Notes under the pieces: model-generated | What the model was told of the DNA's origin: nothing | What the model saw: only the letters and a program-made list of their open reading frames with translations | The model's database searches: none | Assembly: GCA_030536995.1 (NCBI GenBank) | Contig: JAUNOY010000006.1 | Location: 1 to 64,000 of the forward strand | Direction of reading: 5' to 3' | DNA: 64,000 bases | DNA from: Eubacteriales bacterium | Lineage (GTDB): Bacteria > Bacillota > Clostridia > Lachnospirales > Lachnospiraceae | In this document: piece after piece, positions 54,891 through 62,866 of the stretch | Position numbering within the stretch: position 1 is the first letter of the stretch | Layout: each line of letters opens with the position of its first letter | Position numbers and translations under genes: made by a program

Positions 54891-55246
54891 GTTTTATTCC
54901 TCACAAATTATTCTTGATACAAGTATATATTCGCAGAAGGGATTTGTCAATTCAGACAGATTCTTTGAGTGCTGATTTATTTTTCTGATCATATCCCTTT
55001 TCTTTTTTTATGAACGGGGCAAAATGTACGGGGATATTACAGGTTTTTCACAAAAAACAGGTATCTTTTTGAAGAATCTTGATTTTTTTACAAAATATGA
55101 CTGGACGAATTGGGCGTTTTGTGAGAAAATGATGATAGGTTGTTAGGCACGTTTTCAAAAATGCCGTTGGAAACGAAGTGAGCAGCGGTTTAAATGTGTC
55201 TTAATAATAACAACAGAAGTTAATTTAACTTGAAAGGAGTTTTACA
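54891..55246. other. Gene-free 356-base stretch before the NifU-like gene
   Basis: It holds AT-rich DNA with several A/T runs and no convincing protein-coding frame. I see no clear hairpin terminator and no full -35/-10 pair. The last part carries AAAGGAG before the NifU-like start. Given the high-expression codon use of the next genes, a promoter or leader must be here, but I could not pin it down. Confidence 0.4.
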
Positions 55247-55939
55247 ATGATTTATTCACGCGAAGTAGAAGAAATGTGCCCAGTTGCACAGGGCGTTAAT
55301 CATGGCGCCGCTCCAATCCCAGAAGAAGCAAAATGGGTACAGGCAAAAGAAGTCAAAGACATTTCCGGTCTTACACATGGTATCGGTTGGTGTGCACCTC
55401 AGCAGGGTGCCTGCAAGCTTACTCTGAATGTTAAAGAAGGTATCATCCAGGAAGCTCTGGTTGAGACTATCGGATGTTCTGGTATGACTCACTCCGCAGC
55501 TATGGCTTCTGAAATTCTTCCAGGCCGTACAGTAATGGAGGCACTGAACACAGACTTAGTATGTGATGCGATTAACACAGCTATGAGAGAACTTTTCCTT
55601 CAGATCGTTTACGGTCGTACACAGTCCGCATTCTCAGAGGATGGACTTCCGATCGGTGCTGGTCTTGAAGACCTTGGTAAAGGACTTCGCTCTCAGGTTG
55701 GTACAATGTACGGAACTCTGAAAAAAGGACCTCGTTACCTGGAAATGGCAGAAGGTTATGTAACAGGTATCGCTCTTGATGCAGACAACGAAATCATCGG
55801 ATACCAGTTCGTAAGCCTTGGAAAAATGACTGACTTCATCAAAAAAGGCGACGACCCGAATACCGCATGGGAAAAAGCTAAAGGTCAGTACGGCCGTGTA
55901 GCAGACGCTGTTAAGATTATTGACCCGAGAAAAGAATAA
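55247..55939 (+). CDS. NifU-like iron-sulfur scaffold protein of the GGGtGRT pair
   Basis: The 230-aa protein resembles the NifU/IscU N-terminal fold with conserved Cys in GWCAPQQGACKL (about 48-59), ETIGCSGMTHS (about 78) and DLVCDAINTA (about 105). It also has a longer N-terminal extension and a C-terminal part not found in IscU. It is placed right before the GGGtGRT gene, with which it always seems to pair. It probably binds or assembles an iron-sulfur cluster, but its client is unknown. Codons are biased (CGT, GGT, CTT), unlike neighbours. GAAAGGAG precedes the start. Confidence 0.82.
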   Translation: MIYSREVEEMCPVAQGVNHGAAPIPEEAKWVQAKEVKDISGLTHGIGWCAPQQGACKLTLNVKEGIIQEALVETIGCSGMTHSAAMASEILPGRTVMEALNTDLVCDAINTAMRELFLQIVYGRTQSAFSEDGLPIGAGLEDLGKGLRSQVGTMYGTLKKGPRYLEMAEGYVTGIALDADNEIIGYQFVSLGKMTDFIKKGDDPNTAWEKAKGQYGRVADAVKIIDPRKE

Positions 55940-55958
55940 TTTGAGGAGGTAACGGGAA

Positions 55959-56969
55959 ATGGCTTTATTTGAATCATATGAGAGACGAATTGACAAAATC
56001 AATTCTGTTTTAAACAGCTATGGAATTGCTTCTCTTGAGGAAGCAGAAAAAATTACAAAAGACGCAGGTCTTAACGTATACGATCAGATCAAAGGCATCC
56101 AGCCAATCTGCTTCGAGAACGCTTGCTGGGCATACATTGTAGGCGCAGCTATCGCAATCAAAAAAGGCTGCAGAAGAGCAGCAGATGCAGCAGCAGCTAT
56201 CGGTGAAGGTCTTCAGGCTTTCTGTATCCCGGGTTCCGTTGCTGATACACGTAAAGTAGGTCTTGGACATGGTAACCTTGGTAAAATGCTTCTTGAAGAA
56301 GATACAGAGTGCTTCGCTTTCTTAGCTGGTCACGAATCTTTCGCAGCAGCAGAGGGCGCTATCGGTATCGCTGAAAAAGCAAATAAAGTTCGTCAGAAAC
56401 CTCTTCGTGTTATCCTGAACGGTCTTGGTAAAGACGCTGCTCAGATCATCGCAAGAATCAATGGCTTTACATATGTAGAGACTGAGTATGACCCATATAC
56501 AAACGAAGTAAAGGAAGTGTTCCGTAAATCCTACTCAGAAGGACTTCGTGCACAGGTTAACTGCTACGGTGCAAACAGTGTTCCGGAAGGTGTTGCTATC
56601 ATGTGGAAAGAAGGCGTTGATGTTTCTATCACAGGTAACTCTACAAACCCAACACGTTTCCAGCATCCAGTTGCAGGTACATACAAAAAAGAGTGTAACG
56701 AAAAAGGTAAAAAATACTTCTCCGTTGCATCTGGTGGTGGTACAGGACGTACTCTTCACCCAGACAACATGGCAGCAGGTCCTGCTTCCTACGGTATGAC
56801 AGATACTTTAGGACGTATGCATTCTGACGCTCAGTTCGCTGGTTCTTCTTCCGTACCGGCTCACGTAGAAATGATGGGCTTAATCGGCGCAGGAAACAAC
56901 CCAATGGTTGGTATGACTGTAGCTGTAGCTGTTTCCCTTGAGGAAGCTGCTAAAGAAGGCAAATTCTAA
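55959..56969 (+). CDS. GGGtGRT family protein
   Basis: The 336-aa protein has the signature SGGGTGRTLHPD at about residues 258-269, which names the family. Other Gly-rich stretches are GLGHGNLGKML and GSVADTRKVG. Function is not established; it occurs next to a NifU-like gene in many anaerobes. There is no membrane segment. It starts 19 bases after the NifU-like gene with GAGGAGG. Codon choice is strongly biased towards fast codons, implying high expression. Confidence 0.88.
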   Translation: MALFESYERRIDKINSVLNSYGIASLEEAEKITKDAGLNVYDQIKGIQPICFENACWAYIVGAAIAIKKGCRRAADAAAAIGEGLQAFCIPGSVADTRKVGLGHGNLGKMLLEEDTECFAFLAGHESFAAAEGAIGIAEKANKVRQKPLRVILNGLGKDAAQIIARINGFTYVETEYDPYTNEVKEVFRKSYSEGLRAQVNCYGANSVPEGVAIMWKEGVDVSITGNSTNPTRFQHPVAGTYKKECNEKGKKYFSVASGGGTGRTLHPDNMAAGPASYGMTDTLGRMHSDAQFAGSSSVPAHVEMMGLIGAGNNPMVGMTVAVAVSLEEAAKEGKF

Positions 56970-56998
56970 TAAAAAATTCCTTTAAAATCAAAGGACCT

Positions 56999-57035
56999 GG
57001 GGCTTTTGGGATTCTTCCCGAAAGCTCCTTTTTTT
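56999..57035 (+). terminator. Terminator of the NifU-like/GGGtGRT operon
   Basis: GGGGCTTTTGGG and CCCGAAAGCTCC pair over 12 bp (two G-U pairs), followed by seven T. Confidence 0.92.
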
Positions 57036-57121
57036 ATAGTGCAGGGAAATATAATTTTCACAAAAATCATGAAATAAATTTGTGCAATATTATAATTTTT
57101 CTAAACAGAAAGAAGAAAATA

Positions 57122-57150
57122 TTGACAAAATATACAAATAATGATATCAT
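57122..57150 (+). promoter_or_regulatory. Sigma-A promoter of the gcv operon
   Basis: A consensus -35 TTGACA (57122-57127), a 17-base spacer and -10 TATCAT (57145-57150). The start point is about 57157, just before the riboswitch. Confidence 0.85.
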
Positions 57151-57180
57151 AAACATATGATTGAAGTTATAATTGCATAA

Positions 57181-57392
57181 GCCGATAGAAGGATTTGGGA
57201 GAGCCTGTTGAAAGAGAAAACGATAGTTCAGACAACAGCGCCGAAGGGGAAGTAGCGATAAACTCTCAGGCAAAAGGACCAAATTTGGACGGCACTCTGG
57301 AAAGGCGAAAACACCCAAGAAGCAATTCCTTCGAAGCACTTTGCAGAAGGGGGAAGAATCTTTCAGGTAAAAAGACAGGGACGCACAGGTAA
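57181..57392 (+). promoter_or_regulatory. Tandem glycine riboswitch
   Basis: Two glycine aptamers in series. The first has AGCGCCGAAGG (57237-57247) and AACTCTCAGGCAAAAGGACC (57261-57280). The second has AATTCCTTCGAAGCA and AATCTTTCAGGTAAAAAGAC (57357-57376). Both match the consensus for this class. It controls the glycine cleavage operon; such switches usually turn on with glycine. Confidence 0.94.
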
Positions 57393-57437
57393 TACGGTAT
57401 GCAGAAGCTGCCGGTATTATTTGGGCGTATTTTTTTG

Positions 57438-57466
57438 CCTTTTTTCAGAAGAATTGCAGAAAAAGG
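57438..57466 (+). promoter_or_regulatory. Possible SD-sequestering hairpin of the gcvT leader
   Basis: CCTTTTTTC (57438-57446) can pair with GAAAAAGG (57459-57466), which covers half of the AGGAGG site (57464-57469). This may be the expression platform, giving translational control. A weak GGC/GCC-T run nearby would be the alternative. Confidence 0.45.
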
Positions 57467-57479
57467 AGGAAAGAGGGAT

Positions 57480-58568
57480 ATGGAACAGAAAACGCCATTA
57501 TATGAAACACATGTGAAATACGGAGGAAAAATTGTGCCGTTTGCAGGATATCTGCTTCCTGTTCAGTATGGAACGGGTGTGATTACAGAGCATATGGCAG
57601 TGCGTACTGCCTGCGGGCTTTTTGATGTTTCCCATATGGGCGAAATCATGTGTATCGGCAAAGATGCTGTAAAAAATCTGAATCACCTTCTCACCAACGA
57701 TTACACTACGATGTATGACGGACAGGCGCGTTACAGTCCCATGTGCAATGAAGAGGGCGGCGTGGTAGACGATCTGATTGTTTACAAAGTGAGAGACGAC
57801 CATTATTTTATCGTGGTAAATGCGGCAAATAAGGATAAAGATTTCGCATGGATGAAAAAACATGAATTCGGAGACGCGGTATTTACGGATATTTCAGGGG
57901 ATGTGGCACAGATTGCGCTTCAGGGACCGAAGGCGGAAAGAATCCTGAAAAAGCTGGTTGCGGAGGAAGACATTCCGAAAAAGTATTACAGTGCATATTT
58001 TCATAAAAAGATAGGGGAAATGGACTGTATCATATCAAAGACAGGTTATACAGGTGAGGACGGCTTTGAGTTTTATCTGGCTTCAGAGGAAGCACCGAAG
58101 CTTTGGGAACTTCTTCTTGAAACAGGAAAAGAGGAAGGGCTGATTCCATGTGGTCTGGGAGCGAGGGACACCCTCAGACTGGAAGCGGCAATGCCACTCT
58201 ACGGGCATGAAATGAACGATGAAATCACACCGGTTGAAGCTGGGCTGGGAGTCTTTGTAAAAATGCAGAAAGAGGAATTTATCGGAAAAGTTGCGTTGGA
58301 AGAAAAAGGTGTTCCTGCTGTGAAGCGGGTAGGACTAAGAGTGACAGGCCGGGGAATTATCAGAGAACATACCGATGTTTACGCAGATGGCAAAAAAATC
58401 GGCGTTACCACATCGGGAACTCACTGTCCTTATATAAAGGCTCCGGTAGCAATGGCACTCCTTGATACGGAATATACCAAGGTCGGTACTGCCGTAGAAG
58501 CGGAAGTGCGCGGAAGAAAAGTGGCTGCAGAGGTAGTGCCTCTTCCGTTTTATAAAAAAGCAAAATAA
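57480..58568 (+). CDS. gcvT: Aminomethyltransferase (glycine cleavage T protein)
   Basis: The 362-aa T protein moves the methylene group of the H protein-bound intermediate to tetrahydrofolate, releasing ammonia. It has the N-terminal MGEIMCIGKDA, the YTGEDGFEFYL motif at about 189-199, and GLGARDTLRLEAAMPLYGHE (about 223-242). The start at 57480 is chosen because AGGAGG is ten bases before and the family begins here; the 27 residues upstream belong to the riboswitch leader. It is the first gene of the operon. Confidence 0.96.
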   Translation: MEQKTPLYETHVKYGGKIVPFAGYLLPVQYGTGVITEHMAVRTACGLFDVSHMGEIMCIGKDAVKNLNHLLTNDYTTMYDGQARYSPMCNEEGGVVDDLIVYKVRDDHYFIVVNAANKDKDFAWMKKHEFGDAVFTDISGDVAQIALQGPKAERILKKLVAEEDIPKKYYSAYFHKKIGEMDCIISKTGYTGEDGFEFYLASEEAPKLWELLLETGKEEGLIPCGLGARDTLRLEAAMPLYGHEMNDEITPVEAGLGVFVKMQKEEFIGKVALEEKGVPAVKRVGLRVTGRGIIREHTDVYADGKKIGVTTSGTHCPYIKAPVAMALLDTEYTKVGTAVEAEVRGRKVAAEVVPLPFYKKAK

Positions 58569-58610
58569 AAAAGAATATAACGATAATAAAAAATCAGGAG
58601 GAATAAGAAT

Positions 58611-58994
58611 ATGAAACATCCAGAAGAATTACGTTACAGCAGATCACACGAATGGGTAAAAAAATTAGAGGACGGCACAGTTGTTATCGGTCTTACAGAT
58701 TATGCGCAGGATGCGCTGGGAGACCTTGTCTTTGTAAATCTGCCGGAAGAGGGAGATGAGGTAATGGCAGGAGAAGCTTTTGCAGATGTGGAATCTGTAA
58801 AGGCAGTGTCCGACGTATTCTCACCGGTTACAGGAACCGTAGCAGAAGTAAACGAAGCGCTTTTGGACGCGCCGGAGATGATGAATGAAGATCCCTATGA
58901 GGCATGGCTCATCAGAGTTGAGAATGTGACAGACGAAGAAGAACTTCTTGACGCGAGTGCTTATATTGAATTTTACGAAAGTGAAGAGGCTTAA
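58611..58994 (+). CDS. gcvH: Glycine cleavage H protein
   Basis: The 127-aa carrier holds the lipoyl arm. The lipoylated lysine lies in [11 protein letters not shown] at about residue 64, and the typical [20 protein letters not shown] block precedes it. CAGGAGG precedes the ATG. It shuttles between the P, T and L proteins, all encoded in this operon, and would be modified by the lipoate ligase encoded further down. Confidence 0.97.
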   Translation: MKHPEELRYSRSHEWVKKLEDGTVVIGLTDYAQDALGDLVFVNLPEEGDEVMAGEAFADVESVKAVSDVFSPVTGTVAEVNEALLDAPEMMNEDPYEAWLIRVENVTDEEELLDASAYIEFYESEEA

Positions 58995-59051
58995 AATAGA
59001 TTGAACCTGAGTCTGGAGTTTTCCGTTCAGGGCAGAAAGGGGGCTAAATAT

Positions 59052-60368
59052 ATGGGATCCTATTTGCCAAATACGCGGCAGGAGCAGCAGGAGATGCTCG
59101 GAGAAGCGGGATATGAAAGTTTTGACGCATTGTTTGCGCATATTCCGGAGGAGGTAAAGGTAAAAGAATTGAAGCTTCCGTCCGGATTAAGCGAAATGGA
59201 AGTAATCAGTGAAATGGAAGAGATTGCGCAGAAAAATAGGATTTTCCGCCATATTTTCCGTGGAGCAGGGGCATATGATCATTATATTCCTGCAATTGTA
59301 GGAAGCGTTGTAAATAAAGAAGAATTTGTCACAGCATATACGCCTTATCAGGCAGAAATCAGTCAGGGTATCCTTCAGTCTATTTTTGAATACCAGACTA
59401 TGATCTGTGAACTTACCGGTATGGACGTGTCCAATGCTTCTGTCTACGATGGTGCGACAGCAGCGGCAGAGGCGGTTGCCATGTGCAGAGAACGAAAACG
59501 CACAACTGCTTATATATCAGAGACAGCAAATCCGCAGGTAATCTCTGTAATTAAAACATACTGCTATGCAAGCGGAACAGAGGTTGTGATGATTCCGGAG
59601 AAGGATGGAGTTACAGATAAGGAGACTCTGAAAGAAGTTTTAAACGATACGGCAGCCTGCTTCTATGTACAGCATCCAAACTATTACGGAAATCTTGAAG
59701 ATGCGAAGGAGCTTGGAGAAATTGTTCACGCAGCGGGAGCGAAATATATTATGGGTTGCAACCCGATTGCACTTGGTATGATAAAGACTCCGGCAGAGTG
59801 CGGCGCAGATGTGGCAGTAGGAGAAGGACAGCCTCTGGGCATGAGTCTGGCGTTTGGAGGTCCGTATCTTGGTTTTATGGCAGCAACTGAAAAGATGCTC
59901 CGCAAGCTTCCGGGCAGAATTGTAGGAGAGACTGTGGACCGCGACGGAAAGCGCGCCTATGTACTGACGCTTCAGGCAAGAGAACAGCATATCCGCCGGG
60001 AAAAAGCCAGCAGCAATATTTGCTCCAATCAGGCGCTCTGCGCTCTGACAGCAGGGGTATATCTTTCTGCAATGGGTGAAGAAGGCATAAGAAAGGCAGC
60101 TTCCATGTGCTGTTCCAAATCCCATTATTTGCAGGCAGAGCTTGAAAAAGCAGGCTTAAAGCCCAAATACAGCGTACCGTTTTTCCATGAATTTGTGACC
60201 GTATCCGAAGTAAAAGCGGAAATAATTCTGGATGCACTTGAGAAAAAAGGAATTCTCGGAGGTCTTCCTCTTGGAGAGTATGAAATTCTCTGGTGCGCAA
60301 CAGAAAAAAATACAAAAGCAGAAATTGACCTGACAGCAGGTATTGTAAAGGAGGTGTGCGGCGTATGA
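59052..60368 (+). CDS. gcvPA: Glycine dehydrogenase (decarboxylating) subunit 1
   Basis: The 438-aa subunit is one half of the P protein, which decarboxylates glycine with PLP. It has the family start YLPNTRQEQQEML, then YTPYQAEISQGILQSIFEYQ and NASVYDGATAAAEA. Two-subunit P protein is usual in Gram-positive bacteria. ATG 59052 is preferred over the TTG at 59001 because of the AAGGGGG site and family start. It overlaps gcvPB by four bases. Confidence 0.96.
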   Translation: MGSYLPNTRQEQQEMLGEAGYESFDALFAHIPEEVKVKELKLPSGLSEMEVISEMEEIAQKNRIFRHIFRGAGAYDHYIPAIVGSVVNKEEFVTAYTPYQAEISQGILQSIFEYQTMICELTGMDVSNASVYDGATAAAEAVAMCRERKRTTAYISETANPQVISVIKTYCYASGTEVVMIPEKDGVTDKETLKEVLNDTAACFYVQHPNYYGNLEDAKELGEIVHAAGAKYIMGCNPIALGMIKTPAECGADVAVGEGQPLGMSLAFGGPYLGFMAATEKMLRKLPGRIVGETVDRDGKRAYVLTLQAREQHIRREKASSNICSNQALCALTAGVYLSAMGEEGIRKAASMCCSKSHYLQAELEKAGLKPKYSVPFFHEFVTVSEVKAEIILDALEKKGILGGLPLGEYEILWCATEKNTKAEIDLTAGIVKEVCGV

Positions 60369-61801
60369 AACTGATTTTTGAACGGGGAAAAGAAGGACAG
60401 GGCAGCGCTCTTTTACCGGAATGTGATGTACCGGAATTTCATCTGGACGTGCCAAAGCGTGAAAAAGAACTTCATCTGCCTCATGTCTCTGAAAATGAAC
60501 TGAGCCGTCACTATACAGAACTGGCGAAACAGGTGCACGGAGTAAACGACGGATTCTATCCTCTTGGCTCCTGTACCATGAAATATAATCCAAAGGTAAA
60601 TGAGGAAGCGGCTTCTCTTGCCGGCTTCAAAAAAATCCATCCGCTTCAGCCTGTTCATACAGTGCAGGGATGTCTGGAGGTTCTCAAACGTGCAGAAGAG
60701 CTGCTCTGTGAGATTACGGGAATGGACAGTATGACTATGCAGCCGGCAGCAGGTGCTCACGGAGAATTTACAGGACTCCTTCTTATTAAGGCGTACCATG
60801 ACAGCAGAAAGGATACGAAACGAACCAAGATTATCGTACCGGATTCCGCCCATGGAACAAATCCTGCAAGTGCGGCTATGTGCGGCTTTGAGGTGGTAAG
60901 CGTACCATCCGGAGAGGACGGCTGCGTAGACCTTGAGAAGCTTCGGGAAGCAGCAGGAGAGGATACGGCAGGGCTGATGCTTACGAACCCTAATACAGTA
61001 GGGCTTTTTGACAAAAATATTCTTGAGATTACATCTGTGATACACGAGGCTGGCGGTCTGGTATATTACGACGGCGCAAACCTAAACGCAGTCATGGGTG
61101 TGGTACGCCCTGGAGATATGGGATTCGATGTGGTTCATCTGAACCTTCATAAGACTTTTTCCACTCCTCACGGCGGCGGCGGTCCGGGAAGCGGTCCTGT
61201 AGGCTGTAAGGCATTTCTGAAAGAATTCCTTCCGGGCTATCAGGAGATTCGTACAGAGAAAGGGCTTTCCTTTGTGAAACCGGAACATTCCACAGGCGAT
61301 GTGAAAGCGTTTTACGGAAATTTCCTCGTGGTGGTAAAAGCTTTGGCTTATATTCTCACTCTCGGAAAAGAAGGTATTCCGGAAGCTGCGAAAAATGCAG
61401 TTTTAAATGCCAATTATATGATGGAAAAATTAAAAGACATTTATCCTATGGCATATCAGGAAACCTGTATGCACGAGTTCGTTATGAGTCTTGAAAAAAT
61501 GAAACATGACATAGATGTATCTGCAATGGATATTGCGAAATCGCTTCTTGATTACGGCATTCATCCGCCGACTATGTACTTCCCTTTGATTGTACATGAA
61601 GCGCTGATGATTGAGCCGACGGAAACGGAGAGCAGACAGACTCTGGATGAGGTGATTGGAGTATTCCGCGAAATTTATGAAAAAGCACAGGCAAATCCAC
61701 AGGAAATGCATGAAGCGCCTGTGGGAACTTATGTGAGAAGGCTGGACGAGGTTCGGGCGGCAAGAAAACCGGTGCTTCGCTACAGATTTGAACAGAAATA
61801 A
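60365..61801 (+). CDS. gcvPB: Glycine dehydrogenase (decarboxylating) subunit 2
   Basis: The 478-aa subunit carries the PLP lysine in HLNLHKTFSTPHGGGGPG at about residue 260. Other marks are YPLGSCTMKYNPK and DSAHGTNPASAAMCGF. ATG 60365 overlaps the gcvPA stop (ATGA) and has AGGAGG nine bases before; the GTG at 60356 is not needed. It forms a heterotetramer with GcvPA in the cytoplasm. Confidence 0.97.
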   Translation: MKLIFERGKEGQGSALLPECDVPEFHLDVPKREKELHLPHVSENELSRHYTELAKQVHGVNDGFYPLGSCTMKYNPKVNEEAASLAGFKKIHPLQPVHTVQGCLEVLKRAEELLCEITGMDSMTMQPAAGAHGEFTGLLLIKAYHDSRKDTKRTKIIVPDSAHGTNPASAAMCGFEVVSVPSGEDGCVDLEKLREAAGEDTAGLMLTNPNTVGLFDKNILEITSVIHEAGGLVYYDGANLNAVMGVVRPGDMGFDVVHLNLHKTFSTPHGGGGPGSGPVGCKAFLKEFLPGYQEIRTEKGLSFVKPEHSTGDVKAFYGNFLVVVKALAYILTLGKEGIPEAAKNAVLNANYMMEKLKDIYPMAYQETCMHEFVMSLEKMKHDIDVSAMDIAKSLLDYGIHPPTMYFPLIVHEALMIEPTETESRQTLDEVIGVFREIYEKAQANPQEMHEAPVGTYVRRLDEVRAARKPVLRYRFEQK

Positions 61802-61822
61802 AAAGAGAAAGGGGCTGTTCAG

Positions 61823-62827
61823 ATGGTTTCCAGACTTTATGTTTATCGGACAGACAATAAAAATCCATATCAAAATCTTGCAGTGGAAGAATATCTGACG
61901 CTCCACACAGAACCGGAAGAATGTATTCTGTATTTATGGCAGAATCAGCATACAGTGGTTATCGGAAAAAATCAGAATTGCTGGAAAGAATGCAAAGTGA
62001 ACTATCTGGAGGAGGACGGCGGAAATCTTGTCCGCCGTCTTTCAGGAGGAGGCGCTGTTTATCATGATCTGGGAAATCTTAATTTTACATTCTGCGTACA
62101 AAAAGAGAATTACGATTTATCCAGACAGATGGATGTGGTTTTGGAGGCAGTGCAAAGTTTTGGAATTGATGCTCAGAAGACAGGGAGAAATGATATTACA
62201 GTAAACGGAAGGAAATTTTCGGGAAATGCCTTTTATAAATCAGGAAATTTCTGTTACCATCATGGAACCCTTCTTGTCAGTGCAGACAAAGAAAAGATGT
62301 CAAAATACCTCAATGTTTCCAGGGAAAAGCTGAAATCCAAGGGAGTGGATTCCGTCCGCTCCAGAGTGGCAAACCTGAGAGAGTTTGAGGAGAGCCTTAC
62401 AATAGATGGTCTTGCAGACGCTCTTGTGAAAGCGTTTTCAAAAATCTATGGCGTAAAAGCTGAAAAACTGCCGGAACAACGTATGAATCAGACTGAAATT
62501 GCGAAAAAAGAAAAAAGATTCTCTTCATGGGAATGGAAATACGGGAGAAATATTCCCTTTCAGTATCAGATGGAACAGAGATTTAGCTGGGGTGAGGCAG
62601 AGCTTCAGCTCGAGGTAGCTCAGGGAAGAATCCTGCGTGCCAATGTTTTTTCGGATGGAATGGATCAGGAGCTTTTTGGCGAAATACAGGAAGCCCTTGA
62701 GGGCTGTGAATACAGTGAAAGGGCGCTTACAGAAACCTTGTACAGATGCCTTAAGTGTGCAGAAGAAAATGAAATGAAAAGAAAAAGCATTGAGGATATC
62801 TGCACTATGCTGAGGGAAAAACTGTAG
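61823..62827 (+). CDS. lplA: Lipoate-protein ligase
   Basis: The 334-aa enzyme activates lipoate with ATP and attaches it to the H protein. The N-terminal domain has NPYQNLAVEEYL, IGKNQNCWKEC, the RRLSGGGAVYHDLGNLNF motif (about 70-87), and GRNDITVNGRKFSGNAFY. A smaller C-terminal accessory domain follows. Being within the gcv operon, its client is clearly GcvH. AAAGGGG precedes the ATG. Confidence 0.95.
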   Translation: MVSRLYVYRTDNKNPYQNLAVEEYLTLHTEPEECILYLWQNQHTVVIGKNQNCWKECKVNYLEEDGGNLVRRLSGGGAVYHDLGNLNFTFCVQKENYDLSRQMDVVLEAVQSFGIDAQKTGRNDITVNGRKFSGNAFYKSGNFCYHHGTLLVSADKEKMSKYLNVSREKLKSKGVDSVRSRVANLREFEESLTIDGLADALVKAFSKIYGVKAEKLPEQRMNQTEIAKKEKRFSSWEWKYGRNIPFQYQMEQRFSWGEAELQLEVAQGRILRANVFSDGMDQELFGEIQEALEGCEYSERALTETLYRCLKCAEENEMKRKSIEDICTMLREKL

Positions 62828-62866
62828 AGCGTTTTTAGCATATTCAGACAGAAAGGACGAAATGAA

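Noticed and set aside
57399-57479. N-terminal extension of gcvT from 57399
   Set aside because: It lies in the riboswitch leader and the true start has its own AGGAGG.
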